From IMG/VR virus record IMGVR_UViG_3300047496_000430, positions 113,426-177,425 of that record: 64,000 nt of DNA; one strand, 5' to 3'. Position 1 is the first letter of the stretch. Every line of letters begins with the position of its first letter. This DNA is from a virus. The notes under the pieces are model-generated. The model ran no database searches and was not told the DNA's origin. It saw only the letters and a list, made by a program, of their open reading frames with translations. Positions 38,241-45,541 of this stretch are shown here, in pieces. Made by a program: the position numbers and the translations under genes.

Positions 38241-39050
38241 TCACTCCTTCGGTTCCCAGTTGAGAGGGGACCACTTGAGCATCTTCTCGATGAGCTCCGC
38301 CGTCGCCTTGAGCAGCCCGCTTGCGATTTGAGCCGCGACAGCACGGTCGTCGCCAGGTCCACCGTCGAGGATGTACTGGTGCGCCTCCGCCTTCATCCAA
38401 GCGGCGATTTCGGCGCGCATCCGCTGACCGCCGGCGATGAAGGATGTCTTGTCGTAAGCCTCTTTCTCTTCACGCGGACGCCCTTTGGTGCCGGGCAACG
38501 TCGCGAACGCGTGAGGGTCTCCGTCGAGCTTGTTCGCGTGGATGAGGCCGTTGAGACTGGCGCGCAGGCGTTGCGCGTCGGTGACGATGCCGAGCCTGAC
38601 CGTAGGAAGGTCGTTGCCTTCCTCGGAGCGCGGCAGCACCTGCACGTTCGGCTGGCTCGCTGTGGTGCGCCCGCTGGTGACCAACAGCGTGCCCAAGGGC
38701 TGATTCAGCCCCTTGAGGCGCCACTCGGGAACGCCAGCGGCGATGCAAGCACGGCAGAGGAAGAGCGTGTTGCTGGCGCTCTCCGGGTTGACCCCGCACG
38801 TCGAGCAAAGCCCGAAGCGTTCGGCCACCTCCATGGCTTCGACGCGCAGGTCGTGGGCGAGGAACGGGAACTCCACCTCGCAGGCACCAGCGTAGGCCAG
38901 GAGCGCCGCTGCCGAGAACTTGTCGTGGTGCTTGTCGAGCATGAAGAAGGAACACTTCTCGTGCTTCCCCCCGGGCACGGAAGTCCCGTCGAGGCGCGTG
39001 ACCTTGTACTTCGAGTAGGCGCCTCGGCGCCGGTCGGTCGCTCTGCTCAT
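38241..39050 (-). CDS. Zinc-finger-containing hypothetical protein
   Basis: 269 aa from the ATG at 39050 (MSRATDRRRGAYSKYKV). A central zinc finger CSTCGV...FLCRAC (about residues 84-104) is flanked by helical domains; the C-terminal helix is KATAELIEKMLKWSPLN. The upstream extension has shadow composition. Coupled to the 80-aa gene by a 4-nt overlap. No function recognised. Confidence 0.6.
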   Translation of the reverse strand: MSRATDRRRGAYSKYKVTRLDGTSVPGGKHEKCSFFMLDKHHDKFSAAALLAYAGACEVEFPFLAHDLRVEAMEVAERFGLCSTCGVNPESASNTLFLCRACIAAGVPEWRLKGLNQPLGTLLVTSGRTTASQPNVQVLPRSEEGNDLPTVRLGIVTDAQRLRASLNGLIHANKLDGDPHAFATLPGTKGRPREEKEAYDKTSFIAGGQRMRAEIAAWMKAEAHQYILDGGPGDDRAVAAQIASGLLKATAELIEKMLKWSPLNWEPKE

Positions 39051-39289
39051 GAAGTCTCCTTCTGGATGGCGTCGTACGCCTTCTTCTTCAACGGCGGCGG
39101 CAGTCGCACGATGATGGAGCCCTTGGTGCCGATGACCTCGCCGGTGTCTCCCTTGCCGGTGAACATCGCGACGAAGCGCCAGTCCCCGCCAACCCCGGCC
39201 CAGGTGACGCCGCCCTTCTCCCACTTCTTCACGCTGGCGAGCGCCTTGTCTGCCTCGGCGACGATGGCGGCCATCTCCGTCGGCGTCAC
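39047..39289 (-). CDS. Hypothetical protein
   Basis: 80 aa, MTPTEMAAIVAEADKALAS. Helix followed by a beta domain (GGVTWAGVGGDWRFVAMF) and a C-terminal KKKAYDAIQKETS. Overlaps both neighbours by 4 nt. Confidence 0.6.
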   Translation of the reverse strand: MTPTEMAAIVAEADKALASVKKWEKGGVTWAGVGGDWRFVAMFTGKGDTGEVIGTKGSIIVRLPPPLKKKAYDAIQKETS

Positions 39290-39927
39290 GAGCAGGTCAT
39301 GCCTGCAGCGCGCGCCTGTTCCCGGGCTTCGTCAGGAGTGACGCCCAGGTCCGAGGCAACGAGCTGCCAATGGTGACTGTCCAGGTGCATCCCCATCGCG
39401 TCGATGAGCCGTGCGATGGGCGCGGGTTCCGGCTTGCTTGTGAGGAGCGCGTCGACATTGGAGATGAGCGAGTACGGGAAGTGCCCCGCCAGCTCCTCCT
39501 GCTGCAGGCGTTTGTACATCTGGCGCAAGTAGAAGAGCGCCTTCTCGCCGCCGACCGGCTGCATCGGTCCTGGACCATTCGGCGGCGGGTGAACAGGGCA
39601 AGGCCCCTCGCAGTGGTCATCACAGTTGCAGCGCGCAGTCGGCTCCGCACCTTTGGCCAGGCGCGTATTGATGCCCCGGCGCAGCAGCAACGGCAGCTGC
39701 GTGTGCGCGTTGTGGCTCTCGAGGTGGTCGTGTAGCCGTTTGAGCAGCGCGAAGCTGGAGAGCTCCGCGGCGTCGTGGACGGTCATCACCTCTTCCTGCT
39801 CAGCAGCCGGTGCGGGCAGCTTCTGCTCCAGCGCGTCGCCGATGCGCTCGAGGGCGCGAATGAGCTTGGGCACGTGCCCATCGAAGAACATTCGCCCCAT
39901 CACCGTTTCGAAGAATTGCGGTCCCAT
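39286..39927 (-). CDS. Hypothetical protein with Cys loop
   Basis: 213 aa, MGPQFFETVMGRMFFDG. Helical throughout except for a central Cys/His loop (ARCNCDDHCEGPCPVH) that could bind zinc, followed by a Pro/Gly linker. The C-terminus (LVASDLGVTPDEAREQAR) could be a small helix-turn-helix. No family assigned. Confidence 0.6.
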   Translation of the reverse strand: MGPQFFETVMGRMFFDGHVPKLIRALERIGDALEQKLPAPAAEQEEVMTVHDAAELSSFALLKRLHDHLESHNAHTQLPLLLRRGINTRLAKGAEPTARCNCDDHCEGPCPVHPPPNGPGPMQPVGGEKALFYLRQMYKRLQQEELAGHFPYSLISNVDALLTSKPEPAPIARLIDAMGMHLDSHHWQLVASDLGVTPDEAREQARAAGMTCS

Positions 39928-40124
39928 CAGTTCCTCTTTTCCAACACGCCATTGTCAATGAGTAGCCCCTCGATGCGGTCGAGCTTGTAGGCGGTGTTGA
40001 CGGCCTCGCTCTCGATGCCGTCGAACTTCTTCTTATCGACCACCGTCTCGGTGATGCGTTCGAGCAGCAGACGAAGCTGCCGCTCGTTGAGCTTCTTCAG
40101 GTTCTTCTTGTAGGACTCGCCCAT
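39927..40124 (-). CDS. Small helical protein
   Basis: 65 aa from the ATG at 40124 (MGESYKKNLKKLNERQL). Basic helix first half, then SEAVNTAYKLDRIEGLLIDNG. Overlaps the downstream start by one base. Confidence 0.55.
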   Translation of the reverse strand: MGESYKKNLKKLNERQLRLLLERITETVVDKKKFDGIESEAVNTAYKLDRIEGLLIDNGVLEKRN

Positions 40125-40126
40125 GG

Positions 40127-40318
40127 CTACCTCCCGTGGGTCTTGAGCTCCATCTCGACCCACTGAACGATTTTGTCGTAGGTGTTTGCCTCTCCGAACG
40201 CGCGCTCCTTACTGAGCGGGTCAGTGAAGTCACGAGCCATCTTCCTGCTCTGGGCGCGCTTGTTCTTCAGCAGCTTCAGGAGACGCCCGAGTACCGCCGG
40301 TGTCGATTCGACAACCAT
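40127..40318 (-). CDS. Small basic helical protein
   Basis: 63 aa from the ATG at 40318 (a GTG at 40324 is possible). MVVESTPAVLGRLLKLLKN, then KRAQSRKMARDFTDPLSK, ending IVQWVEMELKTHGR. Nucleic-acid binding is possible from charge alone. Confidence 0.5.
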   Translation of the reverse strand: MVVESTPAVLGRLLKLLKNKRAQSRKMARDFTDPLSKERAFGEANTYDKIVQWVEMELKTHGR

Positions 40319-40320
40319 GG

Positions 40321-41490
40321 TCACTTCCCCACCACGGAGCCAAAGAGTTTGCCCGCCTCACGCTGGAGCTCGAGCTTCCGCTCCAGGTCGTCGACCTTGT
40401 TTGCGATGTTGCCGACGACAGAAGCTGCCCACCACAAATTAGCGACGCGCTCGCTGCCCTCGAACGAGATGGGCGGCAGGTCGATGATGGTCTCGCCCTT
40501 GCCGTCGAGGAGGTTCTGCACCGACTCGACGTCGGCCTTGCCGAGGAAGCGCGAGAGCTGCGTCTTGAGCTTGCTCCAGGGAATCTTCTCCTCGTGGGCC
40601 ACGCGCACGGCCTCGACGAGCTTGGTAACGACGCGCTCGGAGAGCTGCTCCTTCACGGCGTCGCCGATGGCACCCTGCTGAGCGATGACCTCCTTGCGGA
40701 GTGTATCCTCCGACAGCTCGAGGTCGCTCTCCTCGATGACGCTGCCGATGTGGATGCGGCTGATGGTCTGGTCGAGCACCGTGGAGGTGGCCGAGGCCAC
40801 GCGCCAGAGCGTCATGCAGACCGACAGCTTGCCGGCGCCGAAGTCGCTGTTGCTCCACTCGACACCCATGCAGACGTACTCGCCAGGGAACGCCTCGTAG
40901 ACCTCGGGCAGGAGGCACTTGAGGGAGACGCGCACGTCGGTCGCCACCGCCTCCACCGGGCGCGCGCCCGAGGCACGGCAGGCCTCGACGAACGCGCGCA
41001 GCAACGGCACACTGGCGAGGTAGCGGTTGTAGCGCCGGCTCAGGAAGCCACGCAGCTCATTGCCGACGATGCGGTGGAGGAAGCGCACCTGGGCACCGTT
41101 CTTCTCCGTCCACTTCGGACGAGCGAAGAGCTCGTTGAGGTTGTGCGCTGCGAGCTCGCGACGCCACGCGACGGTGGTGTACGTCTCGTTCGCTGCCGGG
41201 TTGAGCAGACTGCCTGCGTACTGGAGCGGGAAGCCGACCTTCGAGCAGAGCTGCGAGAAGGCGTGCTTGTGGATGGAGAGCCCCGTCTCGCCGATGTCGA
41301 GGCGCAGCCCGGCCATGTCGAAGTAGCACGAGAACTTCATCGTGCTCGGCGCGACGAGCTTGTCCACAATCACCATTTTCTGGACCGACGCGATGAGTGC
41401 GGCCTCTTGTTGTGCTCCGGCGAGGAAGCGCTGCTCCATGCGACGGGTGGCGTTGTCACGAAGCTCGAACAGATTTCCCTGAGTACCCAT
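40321..41490 (-). CDS. DUF932-like phage protein
   Basis: 389 aa, MGTQGNLFELRDNATRRME. The central part GFLSRRYNRYLASVPLLRAF and GVEWSNSDFGAGKLSVCMTL, followed by RIHIGS, follows the order of DUF932 (phage/plasmid-like) proteins as I know them. The C-terminal 130 residues are helical (VKEQLSERVVTKLVEAVRVA). DUF932 proteins are widespread on phages and plasmids without a settled function. Apparently co-transcribed with the 132-aa gene just upstream. Confidence 0.6.
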   Translation of the reverse strand: MGTQGNLFELRDNATRRMEQRFLAGAQQEAALIASVQKMVIVDKLVAPSTMKFSCYFDMAGLRLDIGETGLSIHKHAFSQLCSKVGFPLQYAGSLLNPAANETYTTVAWRRELAAHNLNELFARPKWTEKNGAQVRFLHRIVGNELRGFLSRRYNRYLASVPLLRAFVEACRASGARPVEAVATDVRVSLKCLLPEVYEAFPGEYVCMGVEWSNSDFGAGKLSVCMTLWRVASATSTVLDQTISRIHIGSVIEESDLELSEDTLRKEVIAQQGAIGDAVKEQLSERVVTKLVEAVRVAHEEKIPWSKLKTQLSRFLGKADVESVQNLLDGKGETIIDLPPISFEGSERVANLWWAASVVGNIANKVDDLERKLELQREAGKLFGSVVGK

Positions 41491-41519
41491 GGTCGTTCTC
41501 TTCTCTCGTTGGTCGGGGA

Positions 41520-41918
41520 CTACTTCTTCGTTTGCGCGCGTGCGGTCTCTTGCGCGAGGCGGTGCAACTCCTCGTCGACGAGCGCCTGAAAGCGACCAGG
41601 CAGCGTCTTCAGGTACTGCTGGATGTCGTACTTCTTCAGCAGGTCGACCACGATGCGATGTGCCGTCTCACCGACAGCACGGTTGCTCGCCTCTTGCAGC
41701 CAGCGGTCGGCGTTGTTCTCGAAGTAGTGGTCCGCCTTCGCACGGAACACAGCACTTCCGACATACGCCGCGCCCTTGCTCTCGGCGTAGGCCCCCACAT
41801 GCTTCCACATGTGCTCGCTAGCCGCCTTGGGAAGTAGCTCCAGCACCGCGGCGGTGAAGCGCTTCCACATCTCCTTGTCTTCGACTTGGAGCATCCGGCG
41901 AACCAGCTTGTTCGCCAT
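41520..41918 (-). CDS. Hypothetical helical protein
   Basis: 132 aa, MANKLVRRMLQVEDKEMWK. All-helical, with AKADHYFENNADRWLQEAS and a terminal QALVDEELHRLAQETARAQ. First gene after the tmRNA terminator; no shared promoter motif detected here. Confidence 0.6.
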   Translation of the reverse strand: MANKLVRRMLQVEDKEMWKRFTAAVLELLPKAASEHMWKHVGAYAESKGAAYVGSAVFRAKADHYFENNADRWLQEASNRAVGETAHRIVVDLLKKYDIQQYLKTLPGRFQALVDEELHRLAQETARAQTKK

Positions 41919-41954
41919 CTGATGGTTGCAGTAAGCGAGCAGCGCGCGTGCAGC

Positions 41955-41975
41955 TCAAGTGTCACTTGTTGCCAT
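41955..41975 (-). CDS. Possible six-codon minigene
   Basis: ATG GCA ACA AGT GAC ACT TGA with GGGAGG 4 nt upstream, just after the tmRNA terminator and 37 nt before the next gene. It may be a leader peptide or chance. Confidence 0.2.
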   Translation of the reverse strand: MATSDT

Positions 41976-41990
41976 GCATCCTCCCTCAGT

Positions 41991-42030
41991 CAAAAAGAAA
42001 CGGGGCCAAGCAGTACGCCTGGCCCCGTCT
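41991..42030 (-). terminator. Rho-independent terminator of the tmRNA gene
   Basis: Minus-strand stem ACGGGGCCA / TTGGCCCCGT around GGCGTACTGC, followed by TTCTTTTTG. Confidence 0.88.
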
Positions 42031-42050
42031 ACCTACTTCTTCTATTTTCG

Positions 42051-42420
42051 TGGACCTGAAGGGAGTCGAACCCTTGTCCGCAAGAGCGCTACAGAAATCT
42101 TCATTCACGTGCGTAGGGAGTCTTGACCTCTTCGGCTCCCGTGGTGCCCGTCTCTCCGGGCTGTCCACGCTCTTCTTGTTCTCCCCCACCCGAGTCAAGT
42201 GGTCCGTGTTTGCGGAGCTGGAGTTCCAGCGGAATAGCTACCCTCTGGGGTTACACCGCCGAGGCTACTGGGTGCTGTTTCACCCTGGCGATGGCTCAGG
42301 CCGCGAGGCGCTGGGCGACTTCGTTGTCGTTGGCAACTAGCGTTGCTCGAATTGAAGGATACGAGCGCCCCTTGCACGCAGACTTCCGTTCTTCTCCCAC
42401 GTCGAAACCGGGACAGGCCC
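42051..42420 (-). ncRNA. ssrA: tmRNA (trans-translation RNA)
   Basis: The 5' end GGGCCTG (42420-42414) pairs over 7 bp with CAGGTCC (42058-42052), and the third pair is the G-U that identifies alanine acceptors. After the 5' strand comes CGGTTTCGACGTGGG, as in bacterial tmRNAs; the 3' end has a T-arm with GGGTTCGACTCCC. The tag frame starts at 42334 after TAGTT and reads ANDNEVAQRLAA, then TGA (42296), with the standard ANDN start and LAA degradation signal. CCA is not encoded (ACGA follows the stem), so it must be added. Pseudoknot-like G/C-rich stretches lie between. A terminator follows at 41991-42030. A host-independent rescue system for stalled ribosomes. Confidence 0.93.
42296..42334 (-). 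other. tmRNA proteolysis-tag reading frame
   Basis: Resume codon GCC, then 12 residues ANDNEVAQRLAA and TGA. The upstream TAGTT matches the UAGUC that precedes the E. coli resume codon. Confidence 0.9.
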
Positions 42421-42443
42421 TTTCAAGAACTACTTCTACTACT

Positions 42444-42635
42444 TCACTTCTTCTTGTCCAACTGTTTCATCAGTCGCATCTCGAGCTCGGCGAAGTCCAC
42501 GCCCGTGACGACGAAGGGGTCCTTTCGTGTGAAGGCATCACGCAAGCGGCGCCCGAATTCGGTGCGCAGCGGGAGGTTCTGTAGCGCCGGCACATCGCTC
42601 ACGCGGCGGCCGGTCTCGGTCACTCGAGTGCTCAT
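42444..42635 (-). CDS. 63-aa protein matching family A DNA polymerase motif A
   Basis: From the ATG at 42635, overlapping the sigma-factor stop (TGATG). Residues 6-35 (TETGR...LQNLPLRTEFGRRLRDAF) and 45-55 (GVDFAELEMRL) follow the Pol I palm segment TxTGRLSS...LQNIPxRTExGRRIRxAF...SADYSQIELRxLA, including the catalytic Asp (D47). Motifs B and C, the fingers and the rest of the palm are absent. It ends KQLDKKK. It might be a remnant, one exon of a split polymerase, or a polymerase-derived regulator. It cannot be a polymerase by itself. Confidence 0.6.
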   Translation of the reverse strand: MSTRVTETGRRVSDVPALQNLPLRTEFGRRLRDAFTRKDPFVVTGVDFAELEMRLMKQLDKKK

Positions 42636-43423
42636 CAATCATCCTCCAGGTTCAGGCCCATGTGCTGCCGAAGAGTCGCACCCATCTGCGTCTTCAGCTT
42701 GCTCACCTGCGGCGCCGTCATGTTCATCTTCTTGGCGAGCTCGTTGGTCGAGGTGATGTGCGCGTAGCCGTTCGTGCCGAAAACGTGGTTGAAGAGTGTG
42801 TGGAGATGCGGCTGGTTCGGGAAGATGTCGGGCAGGATGTTCTGCGCGATGGCGATTTGCTGCTCCTCGAACTCGAGCGGGTGCTGCCGGCTGGTCGGGT
42901 CCGTCTCGAAGGCGCTCGAGGGAACGTCGCCGGAGCGCGCGGCCTGGATGCGGCCAACGAGCTTGGCCGAGAGTCCCATGTGCCCGCCAATCTCCTCGTG
43001 CGTCGGCTGACGACCCAAGTCCTGGCGCAGCGTGTCTTCTGCCTTGATGAGCTTGCCGATGTGTCCTGAGACACCCTCCGGCACGTAGCCGATGTTCTGG
43101 TGGCGGTTGTTGTACCGCATCGCCTTCTGCAGCCGTGTGTGCACGTGCGTATTGAGCGCCGCCCCTCGGTTCGGGTCGTACGTCTCGAACGCCTTGATGA
43201 GGTGCTTCTGGAGCTCCGCGCGCATCGAGGCCTCGGGCACGTTCGGCGCGCGGTACTGCGTCATCTTCTGCGCGATGACGGGCTTGTAGAGGTCGAGCAG
43301 CGGCGACAAGTCCTCGGGCTTCTTTGAGGTGCGCCACGTGTTGAGGAGCTCAATCTCGTGCTCCTTGCGATTCTTCTTCTGCGCCTCTTTGCCTTGGAGG
43401 TACTCGTTGACGGGGTTCGACAC
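42635..43423 (-). CDS. RNA polymerase sigma factor, sigma-70 family (FliA/SigB-like)
   Basis: 262 aa, MSNPVNEYLQGKEAQKKN. Region 2-like: LSPLLDLYKPVIAQKM...ELQKHLIKAFETYDPNRGAA, then LNTHVHTRLQKAMRYNNRHQ (compare the FliA-type pattern FDPxRGxxFxTYAxxRIRGAM). Region 3-like: DTLRQDLGRQPTHEEIGGHM. Region 4-like HTH: ELAKKMNMTAPQVSKLKTQM near the C-terminus. It should direct host RNA polymerase to phage promoters; the repeated GCAAYT...GGSAYAAGA element here resembles sigma-28 promoter spacing. Confidence 0.8.
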   Translation of the reverse strand: MSNPVNEYLQGKEAQKKNRKEHEIELLNTWRTSKKPEDLSPLLDLYKPVIAQKMTQYRAPNVPEASMRAELQKHLIKAFETYDPNRGAALNTHVHTRLQKAMRYNNRHQNIGYVPEGVSGHIGKLIKAEDTLRQDLGRQPTHEEIGGHMGLSAKLVGRIQAARSGDVPSSAFETDPTSRQHPLEFEEQQIAIAQNILPDIFPNQPHLHTLFNHVFGTNGYAHITSTNELAKKMNMTAPQVSKLKTQMGATLRQHMGLNLEDD

Positions 43424-43431
43424 GGCGTCTC

Positions 43432-43854
43432 CTAGATGGTGAGGCTGATTTTCACGTAGTCGAGTGACTTCTGCAGCTCGAGGGTGGCGTCGAGGTACAG
43501 AGTATCCCCACGCACCTCGGCGTTCGTCACCGTGCTGCCCGGCGGGAAGAGGAAGTCCTTGGCTATGCTGACGATGGCTTCAGAGAGCCCTGACATCTTC
43601 CCGCCGGGCAGCACGGTGACGAACGCCTCTACCGCGAGCGAGAGGGGCTCGAACGCCGGCACCATCATCTCTTCGACGCGCACCAGAGCCGCACGCTCGT
43701 CCCGCTCCTCTTCACGCTGGTCAGCGCCGCGCGCGTAGCACGCCGACGCTTCTATGCGTGGGTCCGCAAGACAAAGAAAGACCACCGGACCGTGCTGTTC
43801 AGGGGGGACCAAACATTGGTGCACGTGCCGGTGGTCGGGGTGGAACTGTACCAT
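43432..43854 (-). CDS. Hypothetical protein, His-rich start
   Basis: 140 aa from the ATG at 43854. The start MVQFHPDHRHVHQC could bind metal, then GPVVFLCLADPRIEASACY, acidic helices, and a C-terminal beta domain (SLAVEAFVTVLPGGKMSG, TLYLDATLELQKSLDYVKI). No family recognised. Only 8 nt separate it from the sigma gene. Confidence 0.55.
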   Translation of the reverse strand: MVQFHPDHRHVHQCLVPPEQHGPVVFLCLADPRIEASACYARGADQREEERDERAALVRVEEMMVPAFEPLSLAVEAFVTVLPGGKMSGLSEAIVSIAKDFLFPPGSTVTNAEVRGDTLYLDATLELQKSLDYVKISLTI

Positions 43855-43888
43855 CACACCCTCTTCCGCCCAACCTGGGCGAGCGGTG

Positions 43889-44317
43889 TCAGCGAATGCC
43901 GACGACGCGGACGACCTGGTCAGCCAACGTCTCGTCCAGATGCATGTGTGCGTGCTTGTGCTTCCCGTGCTGGAGCATCGGCGAATGCGGCTCACCCTTG
44001 TCCGCGTTGGCGAAGAGCTGTCGCATCTCTGCCTGCTCTGCTGGCGCAGTGGAGCGAGGGCTGTCGAAGAGACGGTCGATGAGCGAAGCGCGCCCGTCGT
44101 GGCTCTCGTGCATCACGGCCGTGGAGTAGACGTCCGGATAGCCGTTCTGGCCCTTCGGCGGCTCATCGCCCCACTTCGCGTCGAGCGTGCCCGGCGCGCG
44201 GTCGGCCGGGTCTTTGCGCACGTCGATGATGCCCTTGACCGTCTGGTCTTCGTTCGTCGGGGTCGTCAGTTCCGCGAGCTTCGTGCCGAGTGCCGTCTTC
44301 ATCTCCTCGAGGTCCAT
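43889..44317 (-). CDS. Hypothetical protein with His-rich C-terminus
   Basis: 142 aa, MDLEEMKTALGTKLAEL. Middle region polar (KWGDEPPKGQNGYPDVYS), and a His cluster near the C-terminus (MLQHGKHKHAHMHLDETL). A metal site is possible. No family recognised. Confidence 0.6.
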   Translation of the reverse strand: MDLEEMKTALGTKLAELTTPTNEDQTVKGIIDVRKDPADRAPGTLDAKWGDEPPKGQNGYPDVYSTAVMHESHDGRASLIDRLFDSPRSTAPAEQAEMRQLFANADKGEPHSPMLQHGKHKHAHMHLDETLADQVVRVVGIR

Positions 44318-44319
44318 GG

Positions 44320-44517
44320 CTACTCCTTGTCAGGACACCGGCGCAGGAACGCGACGATGTTGTCCTTGATGCGCCGTGCGACGTCCATCTTACCCTGTGC
44401 CTGGGCCGATTGGTACTGGCGCAGAGCCGGCAGCTGTTCTGGCTGCAGGCCGGCAGAGGTCACCAGTGCAAGGAGGTTGTCGGTGCTGTCAGCGGAGGGA
44501 GACTGCGAGGACATCAT
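44320..44517 (-). CDS. Small helical protein
   Basis: 65 aa from the ATG at 44517 (MMSSQSPSADSTDNLLAL). Gln/Ala-rich helix (LPALRQYQSAQAQGKMDVAR). The ribosome site is weak, so the start could lie elsewhere. Confidence 0.45.
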   Translation of the reverse strand: MMSSQSPSADSTDNLLALVTSAGLQPEQLPALRQYQSAQAQGKMDVARRIKDNIVAFLRRCPDKE

Positions 44518-44554
44518 GGGAATCGTACCGAGGGGAGGGCGCGCGCTGGAAGTG

Positions 44555-44923
44555 TCACCCAAGTGAGCGACCGAAGACATCGAAGGCGCCGCGGTACTTA
44601 GCACACTCCGTGACCGCAGCATCTTTCTCGGCAACCGCGGACTTCAGCTGTTCACCGAGCTGGAACTTCTCGCGCTCGAGGTCGTGCACCTTCTCGCGCA
44701 TCACGGACATGACCTCCACGTGGAAGTCGTCCTCGGTGAAGAAGCGCACGCCCTTCGGGTCCGTCAGCTTCTTCGAGACCTTCTCCCAGAGCTCCTCGTC
44801 ACGCACCACGCACTCAAGCAACAACTCCGTGCGCAGCTTCTCCGTGCCGACCGTCTTGGTCAGCGTGTTGGCCTTGAAGAACAACGTGACGCCGGGGACC
44901 TGCTCTTCGAACTCATCGGCCAT
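44555..44923 (-). CDS. Hypothetical coiled-coil protein
   Basis: 122 aa, MADEFEEQVPGVTLFFKAN. Long charged helix in the C-terminal half (MREKVHDLEREKFQLGEQL). Overlaps the upstream gene by 11 nt. Confidence 0.6.
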   Translation of the reverse strand: MADEFEEQVPGVTLFFKANTLTKTVGTEKLRTELLLECVVRDEELWEKVSKKLTDPKGVRFFTEDDFHVEVMSVMREKVHDLEREKFQLGEQLKSAVAEKDAAVTECAKYRGAFDVFGRSLG

Positions 44924-45509
44924 GATAGGTGGCTCCCTTGGTGATGTGCGTGAGATTGATGAACAGCTCCATCGGCACCCCGCTGCCGACAGTCATTGCG
45001 TACGCAGCCGCGGCCTCCCCGACAGCCAGACCCGATGTGCCGGGCCCGTACACGAGGATGAGACGCAACAGCACGCACACTTTGCCGAGCGTCTTCAGCG
45101 ATTGCTCGATAGCCACACCCTTGCGCTGGTTAGCAGAGAAGGGGTCGCGCTCTAACATCGCGAACTCCACCTGCTCCATCTGCTTGCGTCGTTCACTCTC
45201 CGCGAAGAGCTGGAGGAGGAAGTTGACGTGCCCGGCAGTCAGTACGCGGGGGCGAGCGAGTGGACTCCCAACGGTCACGGCGACGTGCTCGAAAATCAGA
45301 GCGACGCGACACGCGGAGTAGTCGGCGCCGCGCTGCTTCCCCTCTTCCCACAGTGCCTCGGCCTCAGAGTAGATGGTCGGCGGCGGGTCGGGGTCGTTCG
45401 GGTCTTCAAGACCAGAACGCGCAGAGCGCTGGAGGGCACGGTAGTAGCCCTCGTAGACAGGACATGTGTCGTCCAGAAGAACCTCCCGGAGGACAGAAAC
45501 ATCCTCCAG
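44913..45509 (-). CDS. Hypothetical protein with no canonical start codon
   Basis: The protein-like frame is open from the TAG of the upstream gene and includes LLDDTCPVYEGYYRALQRSA and SEAEALWEEGKQRGADYSAC before reaching the first standard start, a GTG at 45278 (MTVGSPLARPRVLTAGH). I set the 5' end at a CTG at 45509, in GACCTGGAGGATG, only a few bases downstream of the promoter at 45511-45541; a near-leaderless CTG start, or initiation at the out-of-frame ATG at 45502 with a frameshift, would be needed. The C-terminal part has LLQLFAESERRKQMEQVEF and LGKVCVLLRLILVYGPG. No family recognised. Confidence 0.5.
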   Translation of the reverse strand: MEDVSVLREVLLDDTCPVYEGYYRALQRSARSGLEDPNDPDPPPTIYSEAEALWEEGKQRGADYSACRVALIFEHVAVTVGSPLARPRVLTAGHVNFLLQLFAESERRKQMEQVEFAMLERDPFSANQRKGVAIEQSLKTLGKVCVLLRLILVYGPGTSGLAVGEAAAAYAMTVGSGVPMELFINLTHITKGATYHGR

Positions 45510-45510
45510 G

Positions 45511-45541
45511 TCTCTTATACCCCTGCGCGTGAACTACTTGT
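45511..45541 (-). promoter_or_regulatory. Phage-type promoter, shared motif (weaker)
   Basis: Minus-strand ACAAGT with GGTATAAGAGA starting 20 nt from its first base. It overlaps the 3' end of the virion gene 45534-47051. Confidence 0.6.

Noticed and set aside
40321-42050. Replication or polymerase genes near the motif-A fragment
   Set aside because: I searched the neighbouring frames by eye for polymerase motifs B and C, exonuclease and helicase motifs and found none.
45296-45502. 68-aa minus-strand frame with ATG at 45502
   Set aside because: Arg/Thr/Ser/Pro-rich shadow composition; the other minus frame over the same bases is clearly more protein-like.
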